NCBI GenBank assembly: GCA_017893485.1
Contig: CM030361.1
Coordinates: forward strand, 138,526,461 to 138,590,460
Source of the DNA: Hemerocallis citrina
Taxonomy: Eukaryota; Streptophyta; Magnoliopsida; Asparagales; Asphodelaceae
DNA length: 64,000 nucleotides
Direction: 5' to 3'
The translations under genes and the position numbers were made by a program. Position 1 is the first letter of the stretch. Each line of letters opens with the position of its first letter. Positions 48,610 through 60,251 of the stretch are shown here, piece by piece. A model generated the notes under the pieces. That model was not told the DNA's origin, searched no databases, and saw only the letters and a program-made list of their open reading frames with translations.

Positions 48610-49165
48610 GTATATGATCGTCGTCGCAAGTCAAATGTACGAGAATTGATTCTGTCGGATTTGCTGCAACTGAAAACTGTTGACTTTCCTCCAAATTCAA
48701 TTTCAACTAGATCTTTGAAGTTGTCTACATTGTGCACTGTGTCCCAGCAAGCATTTAAGTTCCAAGCTTCACCCATATGACTTTTGTACCACACTTTGGC
48801 ATCTACAATCTAACAAAGCGTAAAAAAATTAATTAAAAAATAATTATTAAGACATGGATAAGTTTGAATAAATTTGTTAAAATTATTTACTTCATCTAGA
48901 TAAGTTTGGCCGCTCTGAGTTGTCCTTCGAACACGCATTGAAACTTCATGCCACTTCATTAGCCTCGGGGCAAGATACATTCTCCACCTAACCTCAAATC
49001 CGTCTGCGGAATGTTTTTTTTTTTTTTAATTTTAATTTAACGACCCACCCAAATTTCTGCATATCTTGATCGAATGCACTAGTAGAATTTTCCCTTAGGT
49101 TGTTGGGAACCGGTTTTACCATCGAGAGTGACATTTACCCTAGCTTTGCACATAGCTTATTCTTC
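48610..49165 (-). pseudogene. Degraded multi-exon coding fragment, NAM-associated/Myb-like candidate
   Basis: Three exon-like blocks on the minus strand. Block 1 (about 49,040-49,165) has VTLDGKTGSQQPKGKFY with an in-frame stop. Block 2 (48,891-49,003) lies between an acceptor ATTCCGCAG and a donor GTAAAT and reads WRMYLAPRLMKWHEV...SGQTYLDE. Block 3 (48,610-48,809) follows the acceptor TTTGTTAG and has WYKSHMGEAWNLNACWDTV. The last part resembles the HCW-type helix of plant NAM-associated C-terminal or PIF ORF1-like proteins, but this is a weak, by-eye match. The coding sequence stops exactly at the Y-a boundary. Confidence 0.35.
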
Positions 49166-49372
49166 ATCGTAACTTCATTTTATACCTCCAATTTTTGTAA
49201 TAAATATTTGTAAAATTTAATTTTTAAAAAAAAATACAAAGAAATGGACGAAGAATTGTGAAAAACTTGGCAAATGTGAGTTTATATTTATTGGGAAAAA
49301 ATAGAAAGAGCCGTTGAAGATTAAAAATAATAATATATTTGTTGGCCAAATATAGCCGTAGAGAGAGGACCA

Positions 49373-49421
49373 CCCCCCCCCCCCCCCCCCCCAACCCCCC
49401 CCCCCCCCCCCCCCCCCCCCC
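49373..49421. repeat. Two poly-C tracts (20 and 27 C)
   Basis: C20, AA, C27, just left of Y-c. The minus strand is an uninterrupted G tract that could form G-quadruplexes. Length may be affected by sequencing error. The frames of glycine across it are artefacts. Confidence 0.85.
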
Positions 49422-49912
49422 AATTTTGTCAGTTGAATTTTTTTTATGTGCCCCTAAAGTCAACAGCACATGACCTGTAACCCCTGTTTTTCGTATTTTT
49501 GATGTATTTTTCTTCTTCTTGAGTATTTATACTCTCTTATATTTTTCTTGAACCGTATATTGGAGTTGTTTCAATATATATTCATTTTTGTTTCATTTTG
49601 AGCTCTTTGTGTTGATTTGTTCGTCTTTTGCTTCGTTCTTCATCAATTGTTGTTCTTTTCTCTTTATTGGATTCTTGTTCTCTTTATTTTGCTCTTGGGT
49701 GTTCATGGTATTTTGGTTGGTTATCCTATCTCTAATCCTATTGCTTTGATCCCTAATTGATTTCCCAAGCCAAATTAACTACAATCCTATTTTGAGTCAT
49801 ATACAAATTTATCCTAATCAAATCCGAATTAAACCAATCCTATTTCTACTCCTAAACTACCCACAACCCAACAACCCAAGTACCCACATACCCAAACCCT
49901 AAACAAAAATCC

Positions 49913-49924
49913 TATATATATATA
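49913..49924 (+). promoter_or_regulatory. TATA box of Y-c
   Basis: TATATATATATA is followed by ACAACTCTCTCTCC and the C-rich leader, a usual plant start-site context. Likely LTR promoter. Confidence 0.5.
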
Positions 49925-51925
49925 CAACTCTCTCTCCATAAACCCTAACCCTAACTCTCTCATCCCGGCCTCCCTTTCTCTCTTTCCTGTGCGCGCCGAC
50001 ACACTCCGGCCCGACCCGCATCACCCCGACGTTCTCCATCCCGAATAGCCCAACCCCCGACCCTCCTTTGCCGATGCCCTAGCCGATCACCCAACACCCG
50101 AGCACTCCACCATCTCATCTCTCTCCCCCCATCCTCCGCTGTCCGACGTGCAGCAGCGACGCAGGAGCAGCGACAGCCAGCCGCCGCCACTCCCGACGTT
50201 CCGACGCTCTCTTGTTCTCTCTCTCGATTTTTGGGTTGCACATGCGTGAGTTTGCACGTGTGGATCGTCGTTTGGTTCGTGATTCTTTTTCGTGGGTTTG
50301 TTCGTTGTCGTGATCCGTTCCTGTTATTCTTGGTGTTCTTCGTTTCGTCTTCAGTTAAGGCAATTAACTTGTACTCAAATTCCTTTGTATGATACAAGTC
50401 AAAAATACCGCTTATAGTGTAGTTGGGTTCTAGAGACAACTCGTTTGTGTGTTATTTTCGATGGGTTTTGTCTCTATAGTGCTAATTGACTATAGTTGCC
50501 TCACGATACCAAAAATCGACATGAAAACAGCTAGGTTTGACCGTTCTTGATCTATTTATATATGTGAGATAATTAGGTGAAATTATGTGTTTGATAAGAT
50601 CCATGTGATATGATGGTTGTGAATATATTATATACTCTATTTCATGATATTTGGACACTTAGTAGATTCTATATCATGTTTGATTGTGATAGGAACGAGT
50701 TTCGTGTGGTTTATGTTGGTTTTGTTTTCAAGAGAAAATCTGTATTTGTCGATGATCAGTTTTGATTTGTATTTTAGACCCTATTAAGGTCAAAATTCTT
50801 AATTTTTGTATTAGACATAAATTGCAGAGAAATTTGTCTTCTTTCCAAACTCTCTGACCTTGATCGATTTAGTTTTCGTATGAGTGAGTTATGGCTATTT
50901 TACTACAGAGGTGTATTCTATTTTCAGATTTCGTTTCTTGATAATTTTGATGATTAAACTATTTTGATACTAGTCCTAAATATATTATTTTGATATGAAA
51001 CTTTTCACAGAATTTTAGTGAATTTTATTGATGAATTTTATATGTCGTTTCATGCTTGTTTACGAAAGCTATACTTGCTGTATTTTGCTCGCTGTTGTGT
51101 AAAGATTTGTATTTTCACCCTATTTCCTTTTACTGTATGAAAAATATTTGTGAAATATAAAAGTTAGCTTATTTTGTTTATTTTCATCTTCCTTTGACGG
51201 ATTTGGATTTTGTTTCACGGTTTGAGAGATATTACAGCTTTCGTACATCAGTGTTGGGAATTCCAGATTTGCCAAACTATCGTTTCGTGATGTTTTCTGA
51301 TTTTCGTTGACTAAACTAATTTTACTGGAATATTATAAAACTTTATATACTGATACTAGACATATAGGGGATTACCCCAGATTTTTCCTGGATTTATTTG
51401 AGGAGTTTTCGTGCTGTTTTCTTATCATTGAATACGATTTACTGATTTCTGACTGAACGTGTTTTCTGGATTCAAATTAGTTTTGAGTTATGATTTTGTG
51501 AAATACTATATGGCTTATATATAATCGCTGGATTCGAGAAACATTAAACTAAAAGCCCATACAAAATGAGGCTTGTCTTGCCGTGACCTTATCTTGGATT
51601 CTGATGTCTATTTTCCAGATTCTTTGACGGATTCATATTTGGATTTCCGTAGTAACGGGAATCACTGTTTTAATACTGTACTGTCATGCTGTCCTGAATA
51701 TGAACATACACTGTTTTGCTCGTTTATGTAACCGTATATCATCTATGCATGTTTATTTGTTTCCCTGAACCTAATACTGATTATACCATGATAGTTTGAC
51801 ACTATTTCATGCACTATTATGTTTAGTGATAACCATAATAAAAGTGATCAAGACGGGTTTTCTTAAGGAAAGATCTAGTAGTAGAAAATATGGAAACGTG
51901 TTCTTGGAAGGGAACTAGTGTTCCA

Positions 51926-52200
51926 TACTGTTATTGTTACTGTTACTTTTACTGCTACTGTTACTGTTATTTTTACTACTACTGCTACTGTTACTGATAC
52001 CTGAGTACACTGCTCCAGTATGGTCCACTATGAAATCTAAAAGTGAAACTGTTTGTTGTAGCAATCATGTGTTATATTTTGGGGCGCATTAAGTGCTACC
52101 TAGCTAGTAATACACATAAGACTGTAAGAACATAAGACTGATACTGTTAGACTGATACTATTAGATTGATACTATTATACTGTAACACTGATATACTGAG
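51926..52200 (+). repeat. ACTGTT-type short tandem repeats in Y-c
   Basis: ACTGTTATTGTTACTGTTAC-type units (51,926-52,002), then GACTGATACTATTA units (52,134-52,200). The first block lies at the position of the unrelated repeats of Y-a and Y-b. Confidence 0.75.
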
Positions 52201-52979
52201 CTTACTGTTACTGGACACTGTTAGTTGCCATATGACACTATACTTGACACATTCATTTGTACTGTTAGTATACCATGCTAGTTGACTTTGTTTTACTGAT
52301 TCATGCTAGTTATTACTATTGATGCATTATTCCATGCTATTTGTTTACCTTTTCCATGTACTTGTATCCTACATTATAAGTGGCCCGTAACTTGCATTGA
52401 CGGGTACTTATTTTCTCTTTCCTTCTCCTGCAATTATTAATTGCAATCAGGATGGTCAGCTGCCCGATGGCATTGGCGAAATGATATATTAGTGCTGGAT
52501 TTCTTGCTTATTAGTATTGCTATTATTGTTGCTTTGAATAATGTATTTTGAGTACTTGGATGATTACTTTGTATTTTGGGCGGTGTAACCCAGGATTTTG
52601 TCTTGTCCTGATTCTGATTTATTTGAGATTAATACATTTTATTTCAAGTAAATTCTGTTGGTATATTAATTCAATTATGCACGTGTGGTTGACTCTTTTG
52701 CTTCAGACTCTGATTATTTTGTGAGATGTTGTAAAGATTCCTGAACAGCTTATGGATCATGCAAATCATTCGCTGGGTTGAGTCGTGTATCCGTATTCCG
52801 TATTCTTTTTGAGAAGCGGGGCGTGACATGACCTCTCGTTCCTTTTTTTTTGCCGACAGCCCTCTTCTCTTTTCGTACACTGTCTTTCCACCCTCCATTA
52901 GAATCCCTTTTTTCTCCCAAAAATTTCCACTATTTTCTCTTCCCACGTCACAAGTCGCATTCCTTTAGACTTGCCATAA

Positions 52980-53574
52980 GAGCATCCATAGCCATTTGTG
53001 GCAGAAATTACAAAATAGAAATATGCAACTTTATAAATTTGTTGCAGTTGTGAAATGCAAAATTTGGCAATTTCGTAGAAGAAATTCGACAAATATTTCG
53101 TTGGACCCCTATTGTTAAATTTTTTAAATATTTCAATATTTTTAAAATTTAAAATTTTAATTTTTTTGTGTGTGTGGGAATCATGGTGAGACGTTCGTCC
53201 CACGGTTATCTCACCCATTTTTCCATTTATCTAACTAATTAACCACTTAATTATCTAACTAATTATTTAACTAAACTAATTATCTAACCAGATACATCAG
53301 TCTCTAGAATAAAAATAAATTTTTTTCTTAAATTCGTCCGAGATTATTTTTTATAAAAAATTACAAATTTCCTCAGTCGAAACATTCGATGAATTAAAAA
53401 TTATTAAAATATGTTTCGTCTCCATAATATGAAAATTGCCAATTTTTTTCTCAAATATAGCACTGAACTGTTCCAAAAATAGAAAAAATGGCAAAATAAT
53501 TCACGGCTGCACCATTTTTTTTGCCACAATATATTAAAAATAACAAAATAACCAAGATTGGATTGTGGATGCTT
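52980..53574. mobile_element. MITE, Tourist/PIF-Harbinger-like
   Basis: 595 bp with imperfect terminal inverted repeats (GAGCATCCATAGCC on the left; AAGCATCCACAATCC as the complement of the right end) and the 3-bp duplication TAA on both sides. A/T-rich, noncoding, and partly inverted internally (TTTGTGGCA / TTTTTTTGCCACAA). The TAA duplication fits PIF/Harbinger. The flanks 52,834-52,976 and 53,578-53,679 hold nothing recognisable. Confidence 0.55.
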
Positions 53575-53679
53575 TAAGTCAGTTTTTTTTTCCACTTTAA
53601 AAATGTATGGTTGAAATTTTGAGGCTTTATTTATTTATTTAGAATATTGTCCTTGTCACAACCTTTAATATGCGGAATC

Positions 53680-56600
53680 TTTTTTTTGATAACGAGGATA
53701 GAATCAACCGATTCCAACCCAATATATAAATTGAAAGTATAAGTACAAACCGGTTCAATTTTACACCATCGTAAAACAGAACAGACCAAACAAGACTGGA
53801 GAAAAACACGAAAAAGCAAAATGAGCAACTAAGCTAATTGCTCAATAGACAAACGAGACAGCAACAAAAGCTAGCTATAATAGAATACAAGAAGAAACAT
53901 CTGAAGAACACAAACGATCCGACGACCCAATGGTTAAAACGGCCTGAACACACCAAGCACAATCAGGACCTCCACGGCTGAGAAGAGCGAGGAAAAGCGG
54001 AGAACAGAGAGATGCATCAGTGACCTAAAAACCACCGCACCAGCCTAGAGGAGGAGAGAAACTAGTATAAAAAAAACCCGTCAGGCGCAGTAGAAGCTGG
54101 GAAATGCGACGCAAGAGCAGCAATCCAACATGCTCAAACCCTTCAAAACAATCCAAGAAAGCCCCACAACAAAGGAGCAATGGGACTGAGGAGCATCACA
54201 TCCGAATCCAACAAGACCCAAACAGAAAACCTGCTAGACGATCGAATAAAACACCACAGATACCTGATCCCAGCAGTAAGCAACTAAGCCCAGATTGCCC
54301 AGTTGATGGACCTCTAAAACTGGGACCAAACCTCGTTCCAGAGCCGCAAGGGAGTCAGGGAACAAAGGAAAGAGCAACAAATACTAAGCATAATCCACTG
54401 TCCCAAATCCAGTCCCAAACCACCTCAACGACAGAGCCAAAGAGAGCAGAAAACATACACAGAACAGAAAATGAAAACAATGCAGCAATCGATAATAACA
54501 ACCATAATAGAGCACCACAGCCAATCCGCGACTAAACAAAGATAAGCGCAAAAGCACCCGAGGGTGGTGATGGAAGATTATATACATCAGAGCAAGAAGT
54601 AATAGATAGTCTATACCAGAGGCATACCAACTGGAGATAGAACAGAGAAAGGCAATAAGCTAAGCCAACTACAACCAACATCACCTTACAGGAGGGAAAA
54701 GACAAGAGGTATTCCAAAAACAGAAATAAGGCACAGTGATAATACACCTCCAAAAGATGAAACCAAAATACAAAAGAGAGAGAGGTGGAGAAGCCATTGA
54801 GCACCTCAATCCTGCAACAAAGAAATTTCGAACAGAAATAAGCCCAACAGAAGGAAAAAAAACTCAAACAGCATTAAGAGAACGTAAGCAAATAAGCGCC
54901 TCATCAAGACGCTTAGGATGTAAAGCTAAAATCTTGTCTTGTTTAAAAGTAGAGTTCCAGAAATTGATGAAAAATAAAAAATCATCAATGATGGGAGTTG
55001 ATCGTAGCGGAAGTTTGAGAGAAAATCTGCTTTTTTCTTTCCGACCAAATCACCCAAATAATAGTCATAAGGTAGAGAGCCCAAGAACAACGATATTTTT
55101 TATTGATATACTGAGGAAACCAACAAGCAGCCATTTCAGATGGGAGAGAGGGAACCTCCCAAGCCAAGATGCAAATCTTCCACAAAGGACGATGAAGGAG
55201 CACTGAACGAACAAGTGTTCAACATCTTCAAACTCGGTAGAGCACAGAGGGCATAATTGACCCAATGCTAGATTCCTTTTATTAAGCACCTCCACTGTGA
55301 GGAGCTTGTTGTGGTACGATAACCAAGAGAGAATTTTGACCTTAACAGGGGCGCAACTACTCCAAATTAAGCTAGCCAAAGGCGAGAACACACCACGAAA
55401 ATTAAGGAAGTTATAAAACGGTTTAACAGAATAGGACGAGCTGGACCACCTCCATTTAAAATCTTCTCTCAGAAGCCAAACATGGTTGTTAAGGCTAAAA
55501 AGAAGAACGTTGAAATCCGGAATAAGATCTACGGGAAGGGCAGTACAGAAGGGAATGAACCAAACACACTGGTTATTGTGAACATAAAAAGATTCCGCCA
55601 CCGTGGTAGTGGGATTGGAGGATAATCAGTAAAGCAAAAGGAATGCCGATGCTAACTTGGAGTTACCGATCCAAAGATCAGACCAGAACTTGGTCTTCGA
55701 ACCATCGGAACAAACATGATAGATACCACATTGAAACGATATGGCCGCTTTCCAAACTCCCTTCCAAAATGGGGAGGCCTTACGGGATAGGTAGGGAGAA
55801 AAGTCCCATATCTTGCGCCTGGAAAAGAACTTAAAAGAAATGATGCGTGCCCAAGGTAATTGATCTTCTTTCAGAAATCTCCAAATCCACTTGCCCAGAA
55901 GTGCAAGATTTTGATTCCTGAGATCCAGAACTCCTAACCCTCCCGCAACCTTGGAAGTGCAGACCACCTTCTAGTTGCAGAGGTGAGAGCCAGGTTTATA
56001 ATAGTGAACACCTAACCAAAAGAAGTTACTTCTGATTTGATCAATCTTTTTGATAACCCAAGAGGGAACGTAAAAGAAAGACATCATATAAAGAAGGATT
56101 GAGGACAGAACCGAATTGAGCAGAATTAATCTGCCTCCTCAGGAAAGCTGCTTACCAGACCAAGAATTAAGTCTAGATTCAACCCTTTCAATCATCGATA
56201 GCCAATCAGATTTTTGCAGCTTTCCCCATCTCAAGAGAATACCTAGATACTGAAGAGGGAATGAAGCTGACGCACAGTTGAAAAATTGAGCAATTTCGGC
56301 GTGCCGATCATGGGAACCCCCAATCCAAAGAACTGAAGATTTCTGAAAGTTGATCGATAATCCTGAAGCTCTTTCAAAAATATATAGAAGGAGTTTCAGG
56401 TTTCGAAGAGAACTCCCATTAGGTTTGGCAAAGATGATAGTGTCATCAGCATATTGGAGGTTAAGGACCCCACGAAAGCTCAGTAATCCACCAAGCCCTT
56501 CAATAACTTGAGCATCCCAAGCATTTCGGAGTAATCTATTGCACACGTCTGCAACAAGAGCGAATAAAAGGGACGAGATCGGATCGCCCTGTCGGAGGCC

Positions 56601-57805
56601 ACACTTAATTTTGAATTTATGACCTTCCGACCCATTGATGAGAATGGAAGAAGTGCCGACGAAAAGACTGGATTTAATCTAGGCAATCCACTTGGGATCG
56701 AAACCACGATTAATAAGAATTTCGAAGAGGAAGTCACAGCTAACATTATCATAAGCTTTTTGAAAATCAAGTTTTAAAAGGATACCCTCAGAGTTAGACC
56801 TGTGACACTCTGAGATGATCTCTTGGGCAGTCGCAACACTGTCAAGGATAAAACGATCTCTGATAAATTTGGATTGAGCAGAATCAATGAGAGGAGAGAT
56901 AATCGCACTAAGGCGGGAGGAAAGAACCTTCATAATAATTTTGAAGGTAGTGTTGAGAAGACTAATAGGCCGAAAGTTAGCGACTGTATGTGCTCCCATC
57001 ATTTTGGGTATGAGCACTATATGAGCGTAATTGATACGGTCAAAAGAGAAAGAGCCTTGGTGTAATTCAACAAACATATTGAACAGATCATCTTTAAGCC
57101 ACTCCCAGAATTTTTGGAAGAAGAATGAGGGAAAACCATCAGGACCTGGCGCAGAATCGCTCTTTAACGAGGAGACAGCAGACTTGATTTCTTCCATTGA
57201 GAAAGCATTTTCAAGACTAGACAGGTCGTGCGCTTGAGGACCATAAAGTTGGTTCCAATCTAAACTGATGGAACGCTGTTTATAAGAACCTAGAAGGTTT
57301 TTATAAAAACATAGAAAAGAATGGTGGATAGCTGAATCCGAATTTACCTCATTGCCGTTGTCTACAATGGAGGTGATATGATTACAGCGCTGCCTGTGCG
57401 ATGCAAAATTATGAAAGAACAAAGTATTCCCATCTCCTTCCTTCAGCCAACAATACTTGGCCGTCTGAGCCCATTTAATGTGCTCGTTTCGGAGAATGAC
57501 GGCGTAGTCCCTCTTACAAGAGCTACATTCCGCACGCATGGAGTCAGATAAGGGACCCCGCTCTTCAAGGAGATCAATGGATGCAATAGAGGAGAGGAGA
57601 AAATTTTTAAGGAAAAAAGAATTAGCCTGTCTCTCTTTGCGCCAGATGATACAACCGTGCTTGATAGCATGAAGCTTGATCAGGATACGTCCAAGACCGA
57701 ACGATCCCGTAATAGCGGAAAGGCATTCAGAAACAAGATTAACAAAAATTTGATCTTGTAGCTAGAATTTTTCAAAGCAAAATTTGAATTGCTTCGCGGA
57801 ATTGT
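53680..57805 (-). mobile_element. L1-type LINE, 5' side in the N gap
   Basis: Minus-strand element with its 3' tail at the T8 run 53,680-53,687; plant LINEs commonly end TTATC-A(n), as here. The region 53,688 to about 54,985 is 3' noncoding; the plus-strand frame 54,104-54,535 there is low complexity and not called. ORF2 occupies about 55,065-57,780. The endonuclease domain would lie in or beyond the 500-N gap. Confidence 0.88.
55065..57780 (-). pseudogene. LINE ORF2: reverse transcriptase and zf-RVT
   Basis: All pieces (57,539-56,679; 56,546-56,139; 55,967-55,626; 55,601-55,065) are in one frame, separated only by in-frame stops. RT motifs: KEGDGNTLFFHNFAS, SDSAPGPDGFPSFFFQ, NFRPISLLN, KLDFQKAYDNVS, GLRQGDP-like, and YADD in LQYADDTIIF (about 56,440). 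The C-terminal part has GGLGVLDLRNQNLALLGKW and the zf-RVT signature CPLCSTEFEDVEHLFVQC. The coding order is that of plant L1 elements. Four or five nonsense codons make it inactive. Confidence 0.9.
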
Positions 57806-58305
57806 NNNNNNNNNNNNNNNNNNNNNNNNNNNNNNNNNNNNNNNNNNNNNNNNNNNNNNNNNNNNNNNNNNNNNNNNNNNNNNNNNNNNNNNNNNNNNNN
57901 NNNNNNNNNNNNNNNNNNNNNNNNNNNNNNNNNNNNNNNNNNNNNNNNNNNNNNNNNNNNNNNNNNNNNNNNNNNNNNNNNNNNNNNNNNNNNNNNNNNN
58001 NNNNNNNNNNNNNNNNNNNNNNNNNNNNNNNNNNNNNNNNNNNNNNNNNNNNNNNNNNNNNNNNNNNNNNNNNNNNNNNNNNNNNNNNNNNNNNNNNNNN
58101 NNNNNNNNNNNNNNNNNNNNNNNNNNNNNNNNNNNNNNNNNNNNNNNNNNNNNNNNNNNNNNNNNNNNNNNNNNNNNNNNNNNNNNNNNNNNNNNNNNNN
58201 NNNNNNNNNNNNNNNNNNNNNNNNNNNNNNNNNNNNNNNNNNNNNNNNNNNNNNNNNNNNNNNNNNNNNNNNNNNNNNNNNNNNNNNNNNNNNNNNNNNN
58301 NNNNN
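57806..58305. other. Assembly gap, 500 N
   Basis: Exactly 500 N, so probably a placeholder of unknown true size. The left side is LINE (minus) and the right side Copia integrase (plus), so at least one element boundary is hidden. Frames made of X residues are meaningless. Confidence 0.98.
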
Positions 58306-58570
58306 TTTAGATCCGATCGAGATAAAGAATATTTCTCAATGGGATTCAGAGAATTTTGTAACTCACATGGAATCATACTTGAAACTACAACACCCTAATT
58401 ACCACATTCAAACGGCATTGCCGAAAGAAAGAATCGAACACTCATTGATATGTTGAATTCTATGTTTTTGACTGCTGGATTACCTTCGTAATTTTGGGGT
58501 AAGGCTGTACTGACTGCTAACAACATTTTGAATATGTTGCCACACTCTAAGTTGTCTACTACGCTGATAT
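58306..58570 (+). pseudogene. Copia integrase scrap
   Basis: Plus-strand reading gives FRSDRDKEYFSMGFREFC with the catalytic D, then a stop, then HSNGIAERKNRTLIDM with the catalytic E, a second stop, and FWGKAVLTANNILNMLPHSKL. This is the second half of a copia integrase core. It is not part of the 1,211-11,563 element and its remaining parts are not in the window. Confidence 0.85.
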
Positions 58571-59159
58571 GGGTAAAAAACTCAGTCAATTTGAACCGTC
58601 CGATCCTTTCGCAAATCTAGAGACTCCAATGGGCGAGATAGTAGTCTGAAAGTACAAGCCCACAACCCAAACATAAGCCGTCTTCAAACCTACATGCAGA
58701 AACTCCAGCCCAACTGGGGAAGGTTAACCAACCATTTATGGTTGGTAATAAAATCCCCTAAAATCAGGTAGATAATTAACCAATCAGATCTTTAATCAAG
58801 GGGATTTTATTAATCAGTTGAGAAATCTTTCCTTAACTGGTTCTCTACAGGCCTATAAATACATACCCCCCCCCCCTCTCAGTTACCTGGTAATCAACAT
58901 TTTGCCACTAAAACCTAGCTCTCATTTTCTAGTTACTGACTTGATCGTCGGAGGGTATGTTGCCGAGAAATCTCACGGTGTCTCAGGCTTTTTGCAGGTT
59001 TCCACTGGCCAACAACCATTTCAACCACCACCAGCACCGCAAATCCACTTAAATACTAGCCTCTCATCCATATTAGATTGACGGCTGCGATATGAGCTTT
59101 CCACATAAATACAAGAACTCATCATCTGTTGTTATTACATCGAAAAAAGAAACATCACA

Positions 59160-59178
59160 TTGGCCCCGTTTGTGGGAA
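59160..59178 (+). other. Element C primer-binding site
   Basis: TTGGCCCCGTTTGTGGGAA directly after an LTR end AACATCACA; compare TTGGCGCCGTCTGTGGGA in B. Confidence 0.7.
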
Positions 59179-59234
59179 ATCTTGAATAGATCTAGCCTTC
59201 TGATCAGCACTGCAGTTCAAAGCCTCCTCCCACC

Positions 59235-60250
59235 ATGGCTCATAAAGCAAAGAGGACGACAGTAGTGAGTCACCAAGCAGACCCCCAGCCTCCTCCTCCG
59301 CCACATCCATACCGCAGTAGGGCCATCACACAGGGGTCGCAACGAAGACAGAGCCCATCCCTAATGCTTCTCACTCATCCAGACAGAGGGCCGAACAACC
59401 AGCAGAGTTAGACCTTTGAAACCTCATTAACAGTCGGCTCAACTGCTCCAGGAATGAGGCAGAGCATTCAGACCGCCAGTGGATCACACCAGTCATTCAC
59501 CCTGATGGGGGTACGAGGAGCGAAGCCCCTCCCCTGTGGATCGGTGTGCCCCAAAAGCTGACTAAGAAGAGGGAGGACACATAACCAGAGCCGGCTTCCA
59601 AGAGTTCAGCAACAAAGTCTTCGAGCCCTTTGAGGAAACAACATGAATGACTATCACTCGGACAAACCGCGCTTCGTCCTGATTGATAATGAAGAGACCT
59701 ACGGGTTCACCCTATTCGAGGGACGTGAATACTTGGTGATAAAATATATTCAGGAAATGGAAGACCGACTCACTCAAATAGGGGAAGACGAGAAGTAGTC
59801 AAATAGGAGCTACCATCCCGTCCAACCCCCTTATCCTCTTCCATCCTTGAATCCCCCGTTTTGAGGAGTTTTAAGCCCTCAACATTCAAAACATACAACT
59901 GTGAGTCTAATCCAGATGATCACATTGAGAGTTTCAAAACTCTCATGACAATTCACAGCGCCTCCGATGCCCTTCTTTGCTGAACCTTTCCGCCACGCTG
60001 TGAGGTTCCACATGGGAGTGGTACTCCCAAGTCGCCCTTGGTTCTATCTACTCATTCGACTAGCTCAAGGAGAGTTTCCTCACCCATTTCGTGACTAGCC
60101 ATTAGGCTGAAAAGATGAGTGCCTCCCTACTAGATATGAAGCAAAATGACGGAGAATTGCTACGGGACTTCGTCCAGAGGTTTACGGCAGAGGCAAGGTC
60201 CATCCCCTCTCTTGATGCCGGTGTGACGGTAGCTGCCTTTAGGCACGACA
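59235..60250 (+). pseudogene. Element C gag remnant
   Basis: The ATG at 59,235 opens MAHKAKRTTVV, a basic proline-rich start like MPPRK in B, stopped near 59,408. The same frame at 59,643-59,798 reads YLVIKYIQEMEDRLTQIGEDE, matching the LHEVERRLGQIDRE region of B, and ends in a stop. The gag core is in another frame from about 59,880: DDHIESFKTLMTIHSASDALLC, then a WEWYS-equivalent region and RDFVQRFTAEARSIPSLDAG near 60,165-60,225. Many stops. Confidence 0.82.
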
Positions 60251-60251
60251 T

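Larger units (their letters stand above)
49476..52828 (+). mobile_element. Solo LTR of family Y, copy Y-c (3,353 bp)
   Basis: The cleanest Y copy: it starts TGTAACCCCTG, ends GGGGCGTGACA, and is flanked by the perfect duplication TGACC (49,471-49,475 and 52,829-52,833). No internal region, so it is a solo LTR. Order of parts: U3 with TATA box (49,913), C/T-rich leader (49,930-50,250), a long AT-rich body, short tandem repeats (51,926-52,200), a splice-acceptor-like AG (52,449-52,450) and the end. The minus-strand frame 49,960-50,439 lies in the leader and has no counterpart in Y-b. Confidence 0.93.
58620..60251 (+). mobile_element. Truncated Tat-type gypsy element C
   Basis: The plus-strand 5' part consists of LTR (start uncertain, about 58,620 to 59,159), primer-binding site (59,160) and gag. 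The LTR shares with B the stretch ATCGTCGGAGGGT..GT..CCG followed by CTTTTTGCAGG (58,945-58,999) and has a TATAAAT box at 58,854-58,860. It is cut at 60,251 by an X-like LTR, and the rest may lie beyond the window. Confidence 0.8.

Noticed and set aside
54104..54535. 143-residue plus-strand frame in the LINE tail
   Set aside because: Lysine/asparagine/proline-rich low-complexity reading of the LINE 3' untranslated region on the opposite strand; no family recognised.
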